Made by a program: the position numbers and the translations under genes. From DASXMT01 sp963781305 (GTDB taxonomy: Bacteria > Actinomycetota > Acidimicrobiia > Acidimicrobiales > RAAP-2), in NCBI GenBank assembly GCA_963781305.1, contig CAWAFL010000013.1, positions 62,001 to 126,000 of the forward strand: a stretch of DNA of 64,000 nucleotides, written 5' to 3'. The first letter of the stretch is position 1. The number at the start of each line of letters is the position of its first letter. Below are positions 52,500 through 61,415 of the stretch, piece after piece. The notes below the pieces were generated by a model. That model was not told the origin of the DNA and searched no databases. It saw nothing but the letters and a program-made list of their open reading frames with translations.

Positions 52500-53204
52500 A
52501 TGGAGTCAAGTAAATCCGAAATGGGTGTCATCCTTATCCACGGCGCGTGGGCCGACGGATCGAGCTGGAGCGCCGTCATCGAGCAACTACAGGCCGAGGG
52601 CCACAAGGTCACAGCTCCCCAGTTTCCGATGACCTCGCTCGCAGACGACGTCGCCCGGCTCCGCCAGGTACTGACTCTCCAGGATGGCCCCACTGTCCTC
52701 GTTGGGCATTCGTACGGTGGTCAGATCATGACGGCGCTGGGCGCGGACGCACCGAACGTCGCCGGTCTGGTCTACGTCGCCGCCTTCGGGCTTGATGAAG
52801 GCGAGTCGCTGGGTGCGCTCCTGGCGCAGGGTCCGGTGACGCCGGCGCTGGCCCACCAGTTCATCGACAACAGGGGATTCGTCTGGCTTTCAGAGGACGA
52901 CTTTGTCAACCATTTCGCCGCCGACGTTGATCCGGTGAAGGCGAGAGTCCTTTACGCCGTTCAGCAGCCGTTGGCCGCCGCAGCATTCAATGACGTTATG
53001 GGTGTCCCGGCCTGGAAGTCTCTGCCCTCGTGGTACATGGTTGCCGTTGACGATGAGGCCCTTCCAGCCGACGCCGAGCGCCTGTTCGCCAAGCGTATGG
53101 GCGCAACCGTCGTCGAAGTTCCGTCGAGCCACCTGGCGATGGTCTCGCACCCGGGGGAAGTGGCAAAGCTCACCGAGGCTGCCGCTGAATCCGTTTCTCT
53201 ATAG
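52500..53204 (+). CDS. Alpha/beta hydrolase (esterase/HNL-like)
   Basis: A 234-aa enzyme of the alpha/beta-hydrolase fold. The oxyanion motif is VILIHGAWADGSSWSAVIEQ, the nucleophile elbow LVGHSYGGQIMTALG (Ser about 77), the acid near VAVDDEALP, and the histidine VPSSHLAMVSHP. It matches the widespread family annotated as alpha/beta hydrolases similar to plant salicylate methylesterases. ATG 52500 has AAAGGAAG 8 nt upstream; the 13 residues further upstream are rejected. Confidence 0.9.
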   Translation: MESSKSEMGVILIHGAWADGSSWSAVIEQLQAEGHKVTAPQFPMTSLADDVARLRQVLTLQDGPTVLVGHSYGGQIMTALGADAPNVAGLVYVAAFGLDEGESLGALLAQGPVTPALAHQFIDNRGFVWLSEDDFVNHFAADVDPVKARVLYAVQQPLAAAAFNDVMGVPAWKSLPSWYMVAVDDEALPADAERLFAKRMGATVVEVPSSHLAMVSHPGEVAKLTEAAAESVSL

Positions 53205-53263
53205 CCTCGATCCACGCGGCTCGGTCGACGGCAGTTTTGTACGACGAATCAACTCACCGTCAT

Positions 53264-53323
53264 TGTGGGCCAAACGTCAGTGTGGCCTGAACGTCAGTGT
53301 GGGCGAAACGTCAGTGTGGGTGG
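53264..53323. repeat. 17-bp tandem repeat, three copies and a part copy
   Basis: Units start TGTGGGCCAAACGTCAG (53264-53280), TGTGGCCTGAACGTCAG (53281-53297) and TGTGGGCGAAACGTCAG (53298-53314), then TGTGGGTGG (53315-53323). The last units overlap the 3' end of the leftward gene and encode its final residues. Confidence 0.65.
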
Positions 53324-54298
53324 CGGGGCGTTCACGGGCCTGTCTTGGAGCCGGGCCAGGTCCCGGTCAAAGACACGACTGACGGAGTTGCCGGCCACGT
53401 CCTCGAGGACCGGATCGACGGCGAGCTGATGCGAGCCATACGCCCAGCCGTTTCGGGGGACGAGACGCCACGAGCGTTCTCTTGGGCCGATCTCCACCGT
53501 GCCAGCAACCGGGCGGCCGTCGGGGCCGATTACGTGGAGACAGCGGCCGATGAGGCCGTGATCGAGCGGCCGCTCGAAGGCGATCTCGAGCGCCTCCTTC
53601 GTGTCACCGCGGGGGACAGTTAGCGTCCATCGGCCGGGGTTGACGTGGCCGCGCTCGTCGTCCTTGACCTGGTAGGACCGTTCGGCCTCGGCGCGAAGCG
53701 GGGTTCCGAGAGCATCGCGGAAACCGGGGTCTATCACGAGGCGGAACGAAGCGCCTACCTGGAGGGGGTAGCCGGCCTGGCGGTGGGGGACGAGGCCCCG
53801 TTTGATGCGGGCCGGGTCGAACAGAATGGTGAGGCGGCGGTGGGTTGCGTCCCACAGCTCGTGGTCGCCGGCTAGCAGCGCCCCGACCATGGTCTCTCCG
53901 GCGTGATCGACGAGTCTGACGTGGTCAGCGGCATATCCCTCGCTCATGGGCGCTGAAAACCACACGTAGCACCGCAGCAGATTGCGCGGCACTGTGGTCT
54001 CCGTCGGGTAGACGGCGAGCACTTCGGTGGTGGCGGGATGTTCCTGGGCGGGGCGGACGAGCGCACCGGCGGTGGCGCCGTCGACCACCACGGTGTAGGC
54101 CGTGCCCGCGATGAATGCGAACCGGGGGGCAAAGCACACCCCGTCGCCGTCTCGAAGGAGGCGGCCGGCCGTCCCCGGTAACCCGTCCATTGCCACCGGC
54201 GCCCCGGTATGGACACGGATATCCGCTCCAGGGGCTATTCCCTCGATGCGGATGCAGTCCTCGTCACCGCAGCGCGACCACGACACGGCGGTCACCAC
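53294..54298 (-). CDS. Uncharacterised beta-rich protein (Ig/SbsA-like segments)
   Basis: A 334-aa protein without signal peptide that I cannot place in a named family. Segments resemble bacterial Ig-like folds: VLAVYPTETTVPRNLLRCYV and WFSAPMSEG (the SbsA-like pattern), ending DPVLEDVAGNSVSRVFDRDL. The C-terminal TLTFRPH is encoded within the 17-bp tandem repeat. GTG 54298 starts it, 15 bp after the beta-propeller-like gene, so they form an operon. Confidence 0.65.
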   Translation of the reverse strand: MVTAVSWSRCGDEDCIRIEGIAPGADIRVHTGAPVAMDGLPGTAGRLLRDGDGVCFAPRFAFIAGTAYTVVVDGATAGALVRPAQEHPATTEVLAVYPTETTVPRNLLRCYVWFSAPMSEGYAADHVRLVDHAGETMVGALLAGDHELWDATHRRLTILFDPARIKRGLVPHRQAGYPLQVGASFRLVIDPGFRDALGTPLRAEAERSYQVKDDERGHVNPGRWTLTVPRGDTKEALEIAFERPLDHGLIGRCLHVIGPDGRPVAGTVEIGPRERSWRLVPRNGWAYGSHQLAVDPVLEDVAGNSVSRVFDRDLARLQDRPVNAPPPTLTFRPH

Positions 54299-54313
54299 GG
54301 CTCCCGGTGACGG

Positions 54314-55408
54314 CTAGAGCGAGGCGGTCTTCAGCGACCGGAGGTGCTGGCCGTCACTGTCGGCTTGGAGGGCCAGCACGTAGGCACCGTTGAGGTTGGC
54401 CAGGCGGGTAATCCCCTGGAGATCCTCGGTCTCACGGGGTACCCCGATTGGCTCGGTAGGCGCGGTCAGCGGCGCCTGGCGGTCGATGTCAGCGCAGGCG
54501 ATCTTGATCAGGCCGTGGGAGGTGTTGGCCACGAGGAGGTGCTCCTTCTCGTCTTGCACGAAGGAAACCATGTCGAGCGGCTGGTTCATGGCGCCCAGCT
54601 CGGCCACGGTGCGGCCCACCGTCTTGGTCCCCGGAGTCAGGTCGGCCAAGTCGAAATGCACGACGGGCGTGCAGGTGTAGCTGGCCAGGATGCAGCGGCC
54701 CCCGTCGTAGGGCACGAACGTGCGGATAGGGGCGGCCGTCTCCCACTTGCCATGTGAGACGTGATAAATCTCGAGATTGTTGTCGGCGACCGCATCGGCG
54801 AAGGGGAACGGGATCCGCCGCAGTTTGGACGAGAACTCCTCATTCGACAATCCGGCGACGAGCAGCGCCCCGTCGACGTAGGCCATGTCGGTAACCGTCG
54901 AGGTGCGGATGGGCTGACGCAGGACGCGGATCGTTCGGTCGCCAACCTGGATCTCGTCCCCTTCGTCGCCCTGGGGAAGGATGACGTCGAACCGCTCGTC
55001 GTCGGTGCCCGGAGCATCGGCGATCGACACCTGTGCCACGGGGACACCGGCGAGTGGAACGTCGGCCACCGTCCCGTCGAGATGGTCGATCCGTACCAGC
55101 ACGGCCTGTCCGGCGTCGCCGCGACCACGTTGCACCGACAGGTATACGTTGTGCGACCTCGGGTGGACGGCCATGTCCTTGATCACCAGGTCGTCTGCCT
55201 CGCAACCAACGACCGAGGCGATGTGCGCATCGACGTTTTCCAGATCGAAGGGCTCCGAGCCGGCGTCAGGGCCCGGATCGGCCACGTCGACGGCGAACAC
55301 CTTGGCGGCAACGTTGTCAGCCAGGAACAGGATCCCGGCCGGCCCGAAGCCGATCGGTCCTGCCGAGCGGACCTCGACTGTACCGACCCGCAACCCGTAC
55401 TCGCTCAT
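54314..55408 (-). CDS. Uncharacterised beta-propeller-like protein
   Basis: A 364-aa protein with repeated beta-strand blocks suggesting a propeller (FGPAGILFLADNVAAKVFAV; KDMAVHPRSHNVYLSVQRG; VTDMAYVDGALLVAGLSNE; RCILASYTCTPVVHFDLADL; EKEHLLVANTSHGLIKIACA). No signal peptide and no recognised active site. ATG 55408 has GAGGAGG upstream. It is the first gene of a two-gene unit whose role is unknown. Confidence 0.68.
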   Translation of the reverse strand: MSEYGLRVGTVEVRSAGPIGFGPAGILFLADNVAAKVFAVDVADPGPDAGSEPFDLENVDAHIASVVGCEADDLVIKDMAVHPRSHNVYLSVQRGRGDAGQAVLVRIDHLDGTVADVPLAGVPVAQVSIADAPGTDDERFDVILPQGDEGDEIQVGDRTIRVLRQPIRTSTVTDMAYVDGALLVAGLSNEEFSSKLRRIPFPFADAVADNNLEIYHVSHGKWETAAPIRTFVPYDGGRCILASYTCTPVVHFDLADLTPGTKTVGRTVAELGAMNQPLDMVSFVQDEKEHLLVANTSHGLIKIACADIDRQAPLTAPTEPIGVPRETEDLQGITRLANLNGAYVLALQADSDGQHLRSLKTASL

Positions 55409-55681
55409 TGCATCCTCCTCGTGCTCGGAACTACTTTATGTTACGAGCCCGCACGCTCAGGGGACAGATCGACGTTAGCCGCCTCGCATCGGTAGGCGGA
55501 TTGTTTCCTTATCTGTCTGTTTAGTGGGATCAGGCCGACCGAACGACAACGCGGTGCGGCGAGCGAAGGGTTCATCGGCACCTCGACCCCTGCACCGGAA
55601 GCACTAGCGTTCTTGCTGGTTGGGACTAATCGGGGAGCACTCGGTCGGTGACGACCGAGCACTGTGGGAGGACCTGTTCGC

Positions 55682-56164
55682 GTGAGTGCAGAGGACAAGC
55701 TAGCCGTCGCCGAGTGCGTGTATCGGTACGCCACCGGCGTCGACACTCGTGACTGGGCGATGTACCGCTCGTTGTTCGCCGACGAGGTCGACTTCGACTT
55801 CTCGAGCTATGGACCCGGGCGGCCGCCGGTGACCATGACGGCTGATGACTGGGTTGCCGGGCTGAAGCCGTTGTTCGGGGGCCTCGCCGCTACGCAGCAC
55901 ATGATGTCGAATCCGCTGGTGGAACTGAAGGGCGATACCGCGCAGATCACGATGTACGTGCGAGCCCACCACGTATTCGATCCGGAGGATCCGGAGTCGT
56001 ACTACACGATCGGCGGCTACTACCGGAACCGGCTCGTGCGCGAGGGCGGCACTTGGAAGCTGGTGCGAGTCAACCTCAACGTCACCTGGCGTCTTGGGCA
56101 TCCCGAGATCATGGAAGCGGCCCGCGCCGCCGGGATCTCGGCATCATCGCTGGGGGAACGATGA
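55682..56164 (+). CDS. SnoaL-like (NTF2 fold) protein
   Basis: A 160-aa ketosteroid-isomerase-like protein. AVAECVYRYATGVDTRDWAM begins the cone helices, and YRSLFADEVDFDFSSYGPG and QHMMSNPLVELKGDTAQITM follow. GYYRNRLVREGGTWKLVRVN ends the fold. It is alike to SnoaL_4-type proteins found with aromatic degradation genes. GTG 55682 follows GGAGG at 9 nt. Confidence 0.83.
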   Translation: MSAEDKLAVAECVYRYATGVDTRDWAMYRSLFADEVDFDFSSYGPGRPPVTMTADDWVAGLKPLFGGLAATQHMMSNPLVELKGDTAQITMYVRAHHVFDPEDPESYYTIGGYYRNRLVREGGTWKLVRVNLNVTWRLGHPEIMEAARAAGISASSLGER

Positions 56165-56520
56165 CTGCGCTCGCCGACCCACAGAGGAGGTCACCGGCAG
56201 TGTTGACGCCGTCGGACGACCCAACCTCGGCGGAAGGCCAGACCTTTCACAGCGATCCGAACTGGCTGAGGGTCGGCGCGGACGCCAGGGCACGGCGTGA
56301 CCAGCCCCAAGCACGCCGGCCGGGCAGCGGACCTTGCCAGCGGCTCTCCTGCCGTGCAGCTGAGTCTGGACGCCTACAAGGCGACGATGCCGTCGCCACC
56401 CTGCCCACCGGCCACAGTCACCGATCCGATCTCGGTCAGGGAGCCGCCCGTGTTGACCTGGAACTCGTCAACGATCCCGTTCCCGCCGGTCTGGACGTAG
56501 AGGAACTGACCATCGGGTGA
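56161..56520 (+). CDS. Possible truncated gene coupled to the SnoaL-like gene
   Basis: A 119-codon frame starts at an ATG overlapping the SnoaL stop (ATGA). The first 45 residues (MTALADPQRRSPAVLTPSDD and onward) look plausible, but later codons lie in the antisense of the lactonase gene and have no family character. It may be the start of a gene cut off by rearrangement. Treat as doubtful. Confidence 0.22.
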   Translation: MTALADPQRRSPAVLTPSDDPTSAEGQTFHSDPNWLRVGADARARRDQPQARRPGSGPCQRLSCRAAESGRLQGDDAVATLPTGHSHRSDLGQGAARVDLELVNDPVPAGLDVEELTIG

Positions 56521-57534
56521 CGCCGATGCATCGACCGTACCCGGGTCGGTGGTCGTGTTCCCGAGGAATGTGAGCTGGCCAGAAGGAGCTGGCTGGAAGC
56601 CGCTCACCGAGGGGCCCCCGGCGTTGGAGGCGAAGAGGAAGCCCTGCGCGGGAGCCACCCAGCAGGTGGCCGGTTGGCCGGTCCCCACCGTGTCGATGGG
56701 CGTGACCGTCCCGTCCCCGTTGAGGGTGAAGGTAGCCAAGGCCGGATTGGTGCTGGAGGACTCGGCGACGACCAGATGTCCCGCAGCGTCAAAGGTGATG
56801 CCGAAGGGGACGGCGTTGGGCTCGGAGTTCACCACTGGCGTGGGCGACAGGGTCCCCAAGAACCCGACGTTGAAGACGTCGATGTCATTGCCGTTGGCCT
56901 TGGTTGTCACGATCAACTTGGAGCCGTTAGGCGAGAAGCCAACTTGTCCGGGGGTGTTGGTGAACTGCGGTGTGGCTGATGGGTCCAGGCCTAGTGCGCG
57001 ATTCGACCCGGGGACGGGGATCAAGTATCCAAACAGTACGAGATACTCCTGGAGCGACCCACCATTATCGGCGTTGGCCACGTAAACGATATTCCCGTGT
57101 GTGGCCACGCTCACGGGAAAGCTCCCGAACGAGCTCACCACCTGGTGCAAGGTGAGCTGGTCGCCATGCACCGAGAAGACCGACAGGGTGTTGCTGCCGG
57201 CGTTCACCGCGTAGAGGAGGTTGTTGCTCTGGTCATAGGTGAGAGAGCCCTGCGAGGCGAGGTGGTCCACGGCGGAGCCGCTGAGAACACCACCCAGCCC
57301 CCCGGTGGCATAGGTGTTCGCCAGGGTGAGGCTGCCGTTGGCCGCACGGTCATAGGCCACGACTTGATTACCGGCGGGATTGTCGGTCTGGACGAAGACG
57401 ACGTTATGGCCACCGCTGACGAAGGTGCCCTGCGGCGTGGCCGCACCGGCCGTCGACGGGACCGACACAGAGACGGTCGTAGCCAATCCAATGGTCGCCA
57501 TCGCGGCAATTCCGGAACGGAGAAGGGTGTTCAT
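56374..57534 (-). CDS. Secreted lactonase-like seven-bladed beta-propeller protein
   Basis: A 386-aa exported protein. The signal peptide spans residues 1-31 (MNTLLRSGIAAMATIGLATT, then VSVPSTAGAA). Propeller blades follow with the Pgl-lactonase pattern: NVVFVQTDNPAGNQVVAYDR, LLYAVNAGSNTLSVFSVHG, IVYVANADNGGSLQEY, GQVGFSPNGSKLIVTTKANG and ASPDGQFLYVQTGGNGIVDE. Extracellular location makes a real 6-phosphogluconolactonase role unlikely. It is downstream of the sigma/anti-sigma pair and may be their target. Confidence 0.85.
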   Translation of the reverse strand: MNTLLRSGIAAMATIGLATTVSVSVPSTAGAATPQGTFVSGGHNVVFVQTDNPAGNQVVAYDRAANGSLTLANTYATGGLGGVLSGSAVDHLASQGSLTYDQSNNLLYAVNAGSNTLSVFSVHGDQLTLHQVVSSFGSFPVSVATHGNIVYVANADNGGSLQEYLVLFGYLIPVPGSNRALGLDPSATPQFTNTPGQVGFSPNGSKLIVTTKANGNDIDVFNVGFLGTLSPTPVVNSEPNAVPFGITFDAAGHLVVAESSSTNPALATFTLNGDGTVTPIDTVGTGQPATCWVAPAQGFLFASNAGGPSVSGFQPAPSGQLTFLGNTTTDPGTVDASASPDGQFLYVQTGGNGIVDEFQVNTGGSLTEIGSVTVAGGQGGDGIVAL

Positions 57535-57640
57535 CGGTGCGGCGCCTCCCTGGCTGTAGGTCAGCGCTGGAGTTCAACGCTGTTGGGTCCTGTGGGTGAA
57601 CAGACACCATGTAGTCCCCTCGAACCGCAATCCGTTACAG

Positions 57641-57659
57641 ATGCCTGCTGATCAGGCAT
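57641..57659. terminator. 7-bp hairpin between anti-sigma and lactonase genes
   Basis: ATGCCTG (57641-57647) and CAGGCAT (57653-57659) with a 5-nt loop lie 41 bp past the anti-sigma stop on the minus strand. No T-run follows; it could end or attenuate the sigma-operon transcript before the lactonase gene. Confidence 0.4.
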
Positions 57660-57699
57660 TTCCGAGGAAGGGCAGAGCCCAGGGAGGGAGCAGCCGAGC

Positions 57700-57954
57700 C
57701 TATTCCGATCGCCAGCGCCGGTAGAGATCGATGAGATCGGCCCGCGCTTGGGGGGTGAGGTCGTCTTGGTCGATGGCGTGGGTCAAGGCGATCGTCGCCC
57801 GGATCTGATCCAGGTACGCCGAGCAGTTGGGACAGGCGCGTATGTGGGCTTCGAAACGGCGTCGATCCCGACGCGAGAGCCTGTCTTCGAGGTAGTCGGT
57901 GACAAGCTCAACGGCCTGTTGGCACTCGATGTCTTTTCGTCGCAGCAACAACAT
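57700..57954 (-). CDS. zf-HC2 anti-sigma factor
   Basis: An 84-aa soluble anti-sigma protein. The zinc motif is HIRACPNCSAYLDQI (H-x3-C-x2-C) preceded by DIECQQAVELVTDYLEDRLS. There is no C-terminal membrane helix, unlike many RsiW/RskA types. It should bind the ECF sigma factor encoded 3 bp upstream, possibly sensing thiol oxidation through its zinc site. Confidence 0.88.
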   Translation of the reverse strand: MLLLRRKDIECQQAVELVTDYLEDRLSRRDRRRFEAHIRACPNCSAYLDQIRATIALTHAIDQDDLTPQARADLIDLYRRWRSE

Positions 57955-57957
57955 CCG

Positions 57958-58554
57958 TCAGACCTTCTTCATTTCGGTCTCAAGGATCGTACGCATCTGG
58001 GCCCGCCCCCGGTGCAACAGAATCCGTTGATTGCCTCCGCTTATCCCGAGCACTGAGCAGACATCTCCATTCGAAAGCTCCTCGACATCCCTGAGGAGGA
58101 CGACCTGACGCTGACGCTCGGGCAAGCTGTCGAGAGCAGCCTTGAGGATGGGCGACCAGGCTGCGGCCTCCAGACGGTCTTCACGCTGGTCCAGCCATTG
58201 CTCGACCGGATCAGCCCATCGTCCCTGGCTATCGAAGCGATTCGGATCGACCGAGTGGAGTGACTCGAGCGGCGCGTCGGCATGCTCCTGGGCACCGGCT
58301 GACCGGGCACGGTTGGCCAGGATCTGGAACAGCCAGGTCTTCAGCGAGGACCGCCCCTCGAAGCGCTCGACACCACGGACCACGCCCAGCCAGGTGTCTT
58401 GAACCGCTTCCTCGGCCACTGCCTGACTGGGAACGAACGATCGAGCCAAGCGCAGGAGGGGCAATTGGTAGCGATCGACCAGCGTCACAAACGCGTCCTC
58501 ATCGCCGCTGCGCAGACGGCCGACCAGCTCGGCCTCCGAATCAGCCGGACTCAC
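57958..58554 (-). CDS. ECF RNA polymerase sigma factor
   Basis: A 198-aa sigma-70 of the extracytoplasmic type. Region 2 includes FVTLVDRYQLPLLRLARSFV, VAEEAVQDTWLGVVRGVERF and LKTWLFQILANRA. Region 4 includes LDSLPERQRQVVLLRDVEEL and SNGDVCSVLGISGGNQRILL. It lies 3 bp upstream of its cognate anti-sigma gene. It likely drives its own operon and the lactonase gene. Confidence 0.92.
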   Translation of the reverse strand: MSPADSEAELVGRLRSGDEDAFVTLVDRYQLPLLRLARSFVPSQAVAEEAVQDTWLGVVRGVERFEGRSSLKTWLFQILANRARSAGAQEHADAPLESLHSVDPNRFDSQGRWADPVEQWLDQREDRLEAAAWSPILKAALDSLPERQRQVVLLRDVEELSNGDVCSVLGISGGNQRILLHRGRAQMRTILETEMKKV

Positions 58555-58775
58555 CTCAGTTCCTCTGCGCCGCGGATCTGAATCCTCCGAGTTTCATGCG
58601 ATGCGCTTACTCCGCGTAGTTAGGGGGACATTCGCCCGATCGGCACGGTCAACGGACACCGGCCGCTCAAGGGCTTGGTTCCGACCCTAGTGTTCCATGA
58701 CCTCGAGCGGCAGTCACGTCGCGCACTGGTCGCGTTGCGACTGGATACCGAATGGGGCGAAAGGAGGCATTCGGC
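58555..58775. other. Upstream region of the sigma-factor operon
   Basis: About 220 bp with no gene. It should contain the sigma operon promoter, but I cannot point to a convincing ECF-type -35/-10 pair. AAGGAGG at 58761-58767 serves the short ORF to the right. Confidence 0.4.
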
Positions 58776-58895
58776 GTGGAGATGAAAGCAGTTGTACTTA
58801 TCAAAGGTTACCGAATATCAGACGGTCTTGGAAATGGAACGCCGCCCCCGATCGAATCGACTGACGCTCAAAGGGCACGCGTGGGTCCCCGCTAA
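58776..58895 (+). CDS. Short ORF, possible alcohol-dehydrogenase N-terminal remnant
   Basis: GTG 58776 (or ATG 58782) follows AAGGAGG at a good distance and reads VEMKAVVLIKGYRISDGLGN and about 20 more codons before TAA. MKAVVL is the usual opening of zinc-type medium-chain dehydrogenases, but similarity stops after about eight residues. It lies just before the truncated DUF427 gene, so a rearrangement junction is plausible. Confidence 0.25.
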   Translation: MEMKAVVLIKGYRISDGLGNGTPPPIESTDAQRARVGPR

Positions 58896-58941
58896 GGGAT
58901 GAGCTTTGACTAGCGGGCCCGTCGCACGGTGGATGAGATAA

Positions 58942-59430
58942 TCGGGAGGGCGCGATCAAGCGTGGCGAGGATTCTACGAAGAGGACGAACGGATCGTCGG
59001 CCACGCGGCCGACTCCTACCACCGCATCGACATCCGTCAGGCCAGCCGCCACCTCATCGTGCACAGCGGCGAGCAACTCATCGCCGCCAGCACCGGCCCG
59101 CTGGTCCTGTGCGAGTTGGGGTTCGCACCTCGCTGGTACGTCCCGCCCGCTGACGTCAACGAAGCCGCTCTCACTCCTGTCGAGGGCCAGACCTTCTGCT
59201 CGTACAAGGGCCTGTGCAGCTATTGCGATATCGAGGACGCGCAGGGAGCGGCGTGGTCCTATCGGGACGCCTGGCCAGAGGTCAGACGCATATCCGGCCC
59301 CCTGTCGTTCGAACCGGACAAGGTCTCGGTAACCCTGGATGGCACCAGGCTGAGACTCCACCCCGGTCAGAATGTGATCCCGCATGGTGTCGACCGGCAC
59401 CTCGATGCCGATGAAATCCCCGCCCAACGG
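58942..59430 (+). pseudogene. 5'-truncated DUF427 gene, open into the next gene
   Basis: The frame opens after TAA 58939-58941 and reads AWRGFYEEDERIVGHAADSY, HRIDIRQASRHLIV, FAPRWYVPPADVNEAALTPV, FCSYKGLCSYCDIEDAQG and WSYRDAWPEVRRISGPLSFE: clear DUF427 sequence. No ATG/GTG/TTG exists before GTG 59059, which lacks a ribosome site. The upstream DUF427 repeat and start are missing. The normal stop is also missing, so the frame continues into the MOSC reductase. Confidence 0.6.
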
Positions 59431-59490
59431 GCAATGACCGGTAGGATTGGTTTAGCGGAAACGGCCCTTGTTGCGGAGCGGGAGTCCAAT

Positions 59491-61245
59491 ATGCCTTCGC
59501 TTCTGTCTCTCAATGTCGGGATGCCACGAGATGTGTCCTGGCAGGGCAGGACCGTGCACACCGGTGTGTGGAAGCACCCGGTGCAGGGTCCCAGGATGGC
59601 CCGGAAGCTCAACATCGATGGCGACGGGCAGGGTGACCTCGCTGGCCATGGTGGAGAACAGCGTGCTGTTTTCGTTTATCAGATCGAGTCATACCGCTAC
59701 TGGGAGGAGTACCTCGGGCGCAAGGACTTCACCTATGGACAATTCGGAGAGAACTTCACCGTCGAGGGACTGCCAGATGAAGAAGTCTGCATCGGTGACC
59801 ACTACCGAATCGGTGACGCTCTCTTCGAAGTCACTCAGCCACGCGTGACGTGCTACCGCGTGGGGATCCGCATGGGCGAGCCCCGCATGCCGGCACTGCT
59901 TGTTTCTCACCGCAGGTCGGGGTTTTACTTCCGGGTACTGCAAGAGGGCGAGGTCCAAGCGGGCGACACCATCGTGAAGGTCGCAACCGGCCCCGAAGCC
60001 ATGACCGTCGTCGAGATCGACGGGTTGCTCTACCTGCCCCGCCACCCTCGTCGGAGTCTTACTCGTGCTCTGCGCATCCCGGCCCTGAGTGAAGGGTGGC
60101 GAGGATCCTTCCAGGCTCTGCTCGACCAGGATCCCAGCGTCTCCGGAAACGAGGCGCTCAACCCCGCCGCCGGACCGCCGGTCGCCTGGTCCGGTCTGCG
60201 CCGGTTCACGGTGGTCGGCATCGACCGGGAAAGCGCGACCGTGATCTCGATCCGGCTCGGACCCTCGGATGAAGCGGTCGCACCTTCGGCGCGCCCGGGA
60301 CAATTTCTCACCATCCGGCTGCAGCCCGGCCCTGACAGCGCTCCTCTGCTTCGCAGCTATTCGCTCTCAGGGCCTCCGGATAGTGGCGGCTACCGGATCA
60401 GCGTGAAGCGTGAAGTCGAAGGCGCCGCCAGTGGCTATCTGCATACGCGGCTTCGCGTCGGTGACACCTTGGAGATCGGAGCTCCAAGAGGCAACTTCGT
60501 GCTCGTGGCGAGCGATCGACCGGTCGTCCTCGTGAGCGCCGGCGTTGGTGCGACGCCGGTACTCGCCATGCTTCATGCCTTGGTACACGAGGGTACGTCG
60601 CGGGAGGTCTGGTGGGTGCACAGCACGCGCAACCGCCGCGAACATAGCTTTGCCGAGGAGGTCAATCGCCTCCTCGCCACGCTGCCAGACGCCCACCGCC
60701 TGGTCTGCTACAGCAGGCCCGGAGCCGATGACCGGACCGGTGGTGACTTCGACGTGGCCGGCCATCTGAACGCCGAGGTGCTCGACCAGGCAGGCGTCCC
60801 CACCGACGCCGACTTCTACCTGTGCGGGCCAGGCTCGTTCATGCACGATCTTGGTGCTGCGCTTGTGGCGCGGGGGATCACGCCGGACCGGGTACGCACC
60901 GAGATCTTCGGGCCGAGCGACTCGATCACGCCTGGCGTGGTCGGATCGACCGCCAAAACACCGCATCCGCCTGACGGGCCGCCTGGTGCCGGACCAACAA
61001 TCTCGTTCAGTCGTAGCAACCTGGCCGTCCCCTGGAATCCAGCCTTCTCGAGCTTGCTGGAGCTCGCCGAGGCTTGCGACGTCCCAGTGAGGTGGTCGTG
61101 TCGTACAGGCGTGTGTCACACCTGCGAGAGCGGGTTGGTGAGCGGTCAGGTCGAATACAGACCCGACCCGCTCGAAGAGCCCGGCGAGGGCGATGTGCTG
61201 ATCTGCTGCTCCCAGCCGCAGTCTGACATCGCCCTCGATATGTGA
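59491..61245 (+). CDS. MOSC - flavin/NAD reductase - 2Fe-2S fusion oxidoreductase
   Basis: A 584-aa multi-domain protein. Residues 1-175 are a YiiM-like MOSC domain (LSLNVGMPRDVSWQGRTVHT, GQFGENFTVEGLPDEE, and conserved Cys in QPRVTCYRVGIRMGEP). Residues about 235-470 are a ferredoxin-reductase-like FAD and NAD module (RSYSLSGPPDSGGYRISVKR; LVSAGVGATPVLAMLHALV; FYLCGPGSFM). The end is a plant-type 2Fe-2S domain with SCRTGVCHTCESG and ICCSQPQSD. It likely passes electrons from NAD(P)H to a molybdenum-linked or N-hydroxylated substrate reduction. ATG 59491 with GGGAG 7 nt upstream is the natural start. Confidence 0.87.
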   Translation: MPSLLSLNVGMPRDVSWQGRTVHTGVWKHPVQGPRMARKLNIDGDGQGDLAGHGGEQRAVFVYQIESYRYWEEYLGRKDFTYGQFGENFTVEGLPDEEVCIGDHYRIGDALFEVTQPRVTCYRVGIRMGEPRMPALLVSHRRSGFYFRVLQEGEVQAGDTIVKVATGPEAMTVVEIDGLLYLPRHPRRSLTRALRIPALSEGWRGSFQALLDQDPSVSGNEALNPAAGPPVAWSGLRRFTVVGIDRESATVISIRLGPSDEAVAPSARPGQFLTIRLQPGPDSAPLLRSYSLSGPPDSGGYRISVKREVEGAASGYLHTRLRVGDTLEIGAPRGNFVLVASDRPVVLVSAGVGATPVLAMLHALVHEGTSREVWWVHSTRNRREHSFAEEVNRLLATLPDAHRLVCYSRPGADDRTGGDFDVAGHLNAEVLDQAGVPTDADFYLCGPGSFMHDLGAALVARGITPDRVRTEIFGPSDSITPGVVGSTAKTPHPPDGPPGAGPTISFSRSNLAVPWNPAFSSLLELAEACDVPVRWSCRTGVCHTCESGLVSGQVEYRPDPLEEPGEGDVLICCSQPQSDIALDM

Positions 61246-61415
61246 AAGAGACCGACGAATTCCGTGACCACTCGACCACCGCCTGCCCGTGACGCCGACG
61301 GCAAACGAGGTCAACCGGCAGGGGGCGCAAGCCGTTCGCGAGGCGGCATTGTCGTCACCCCGGTCATCTGGCCGATACCGCCCATTGTCGTCTTAACCCA
61401 CGAAAGGAGTGTTCG

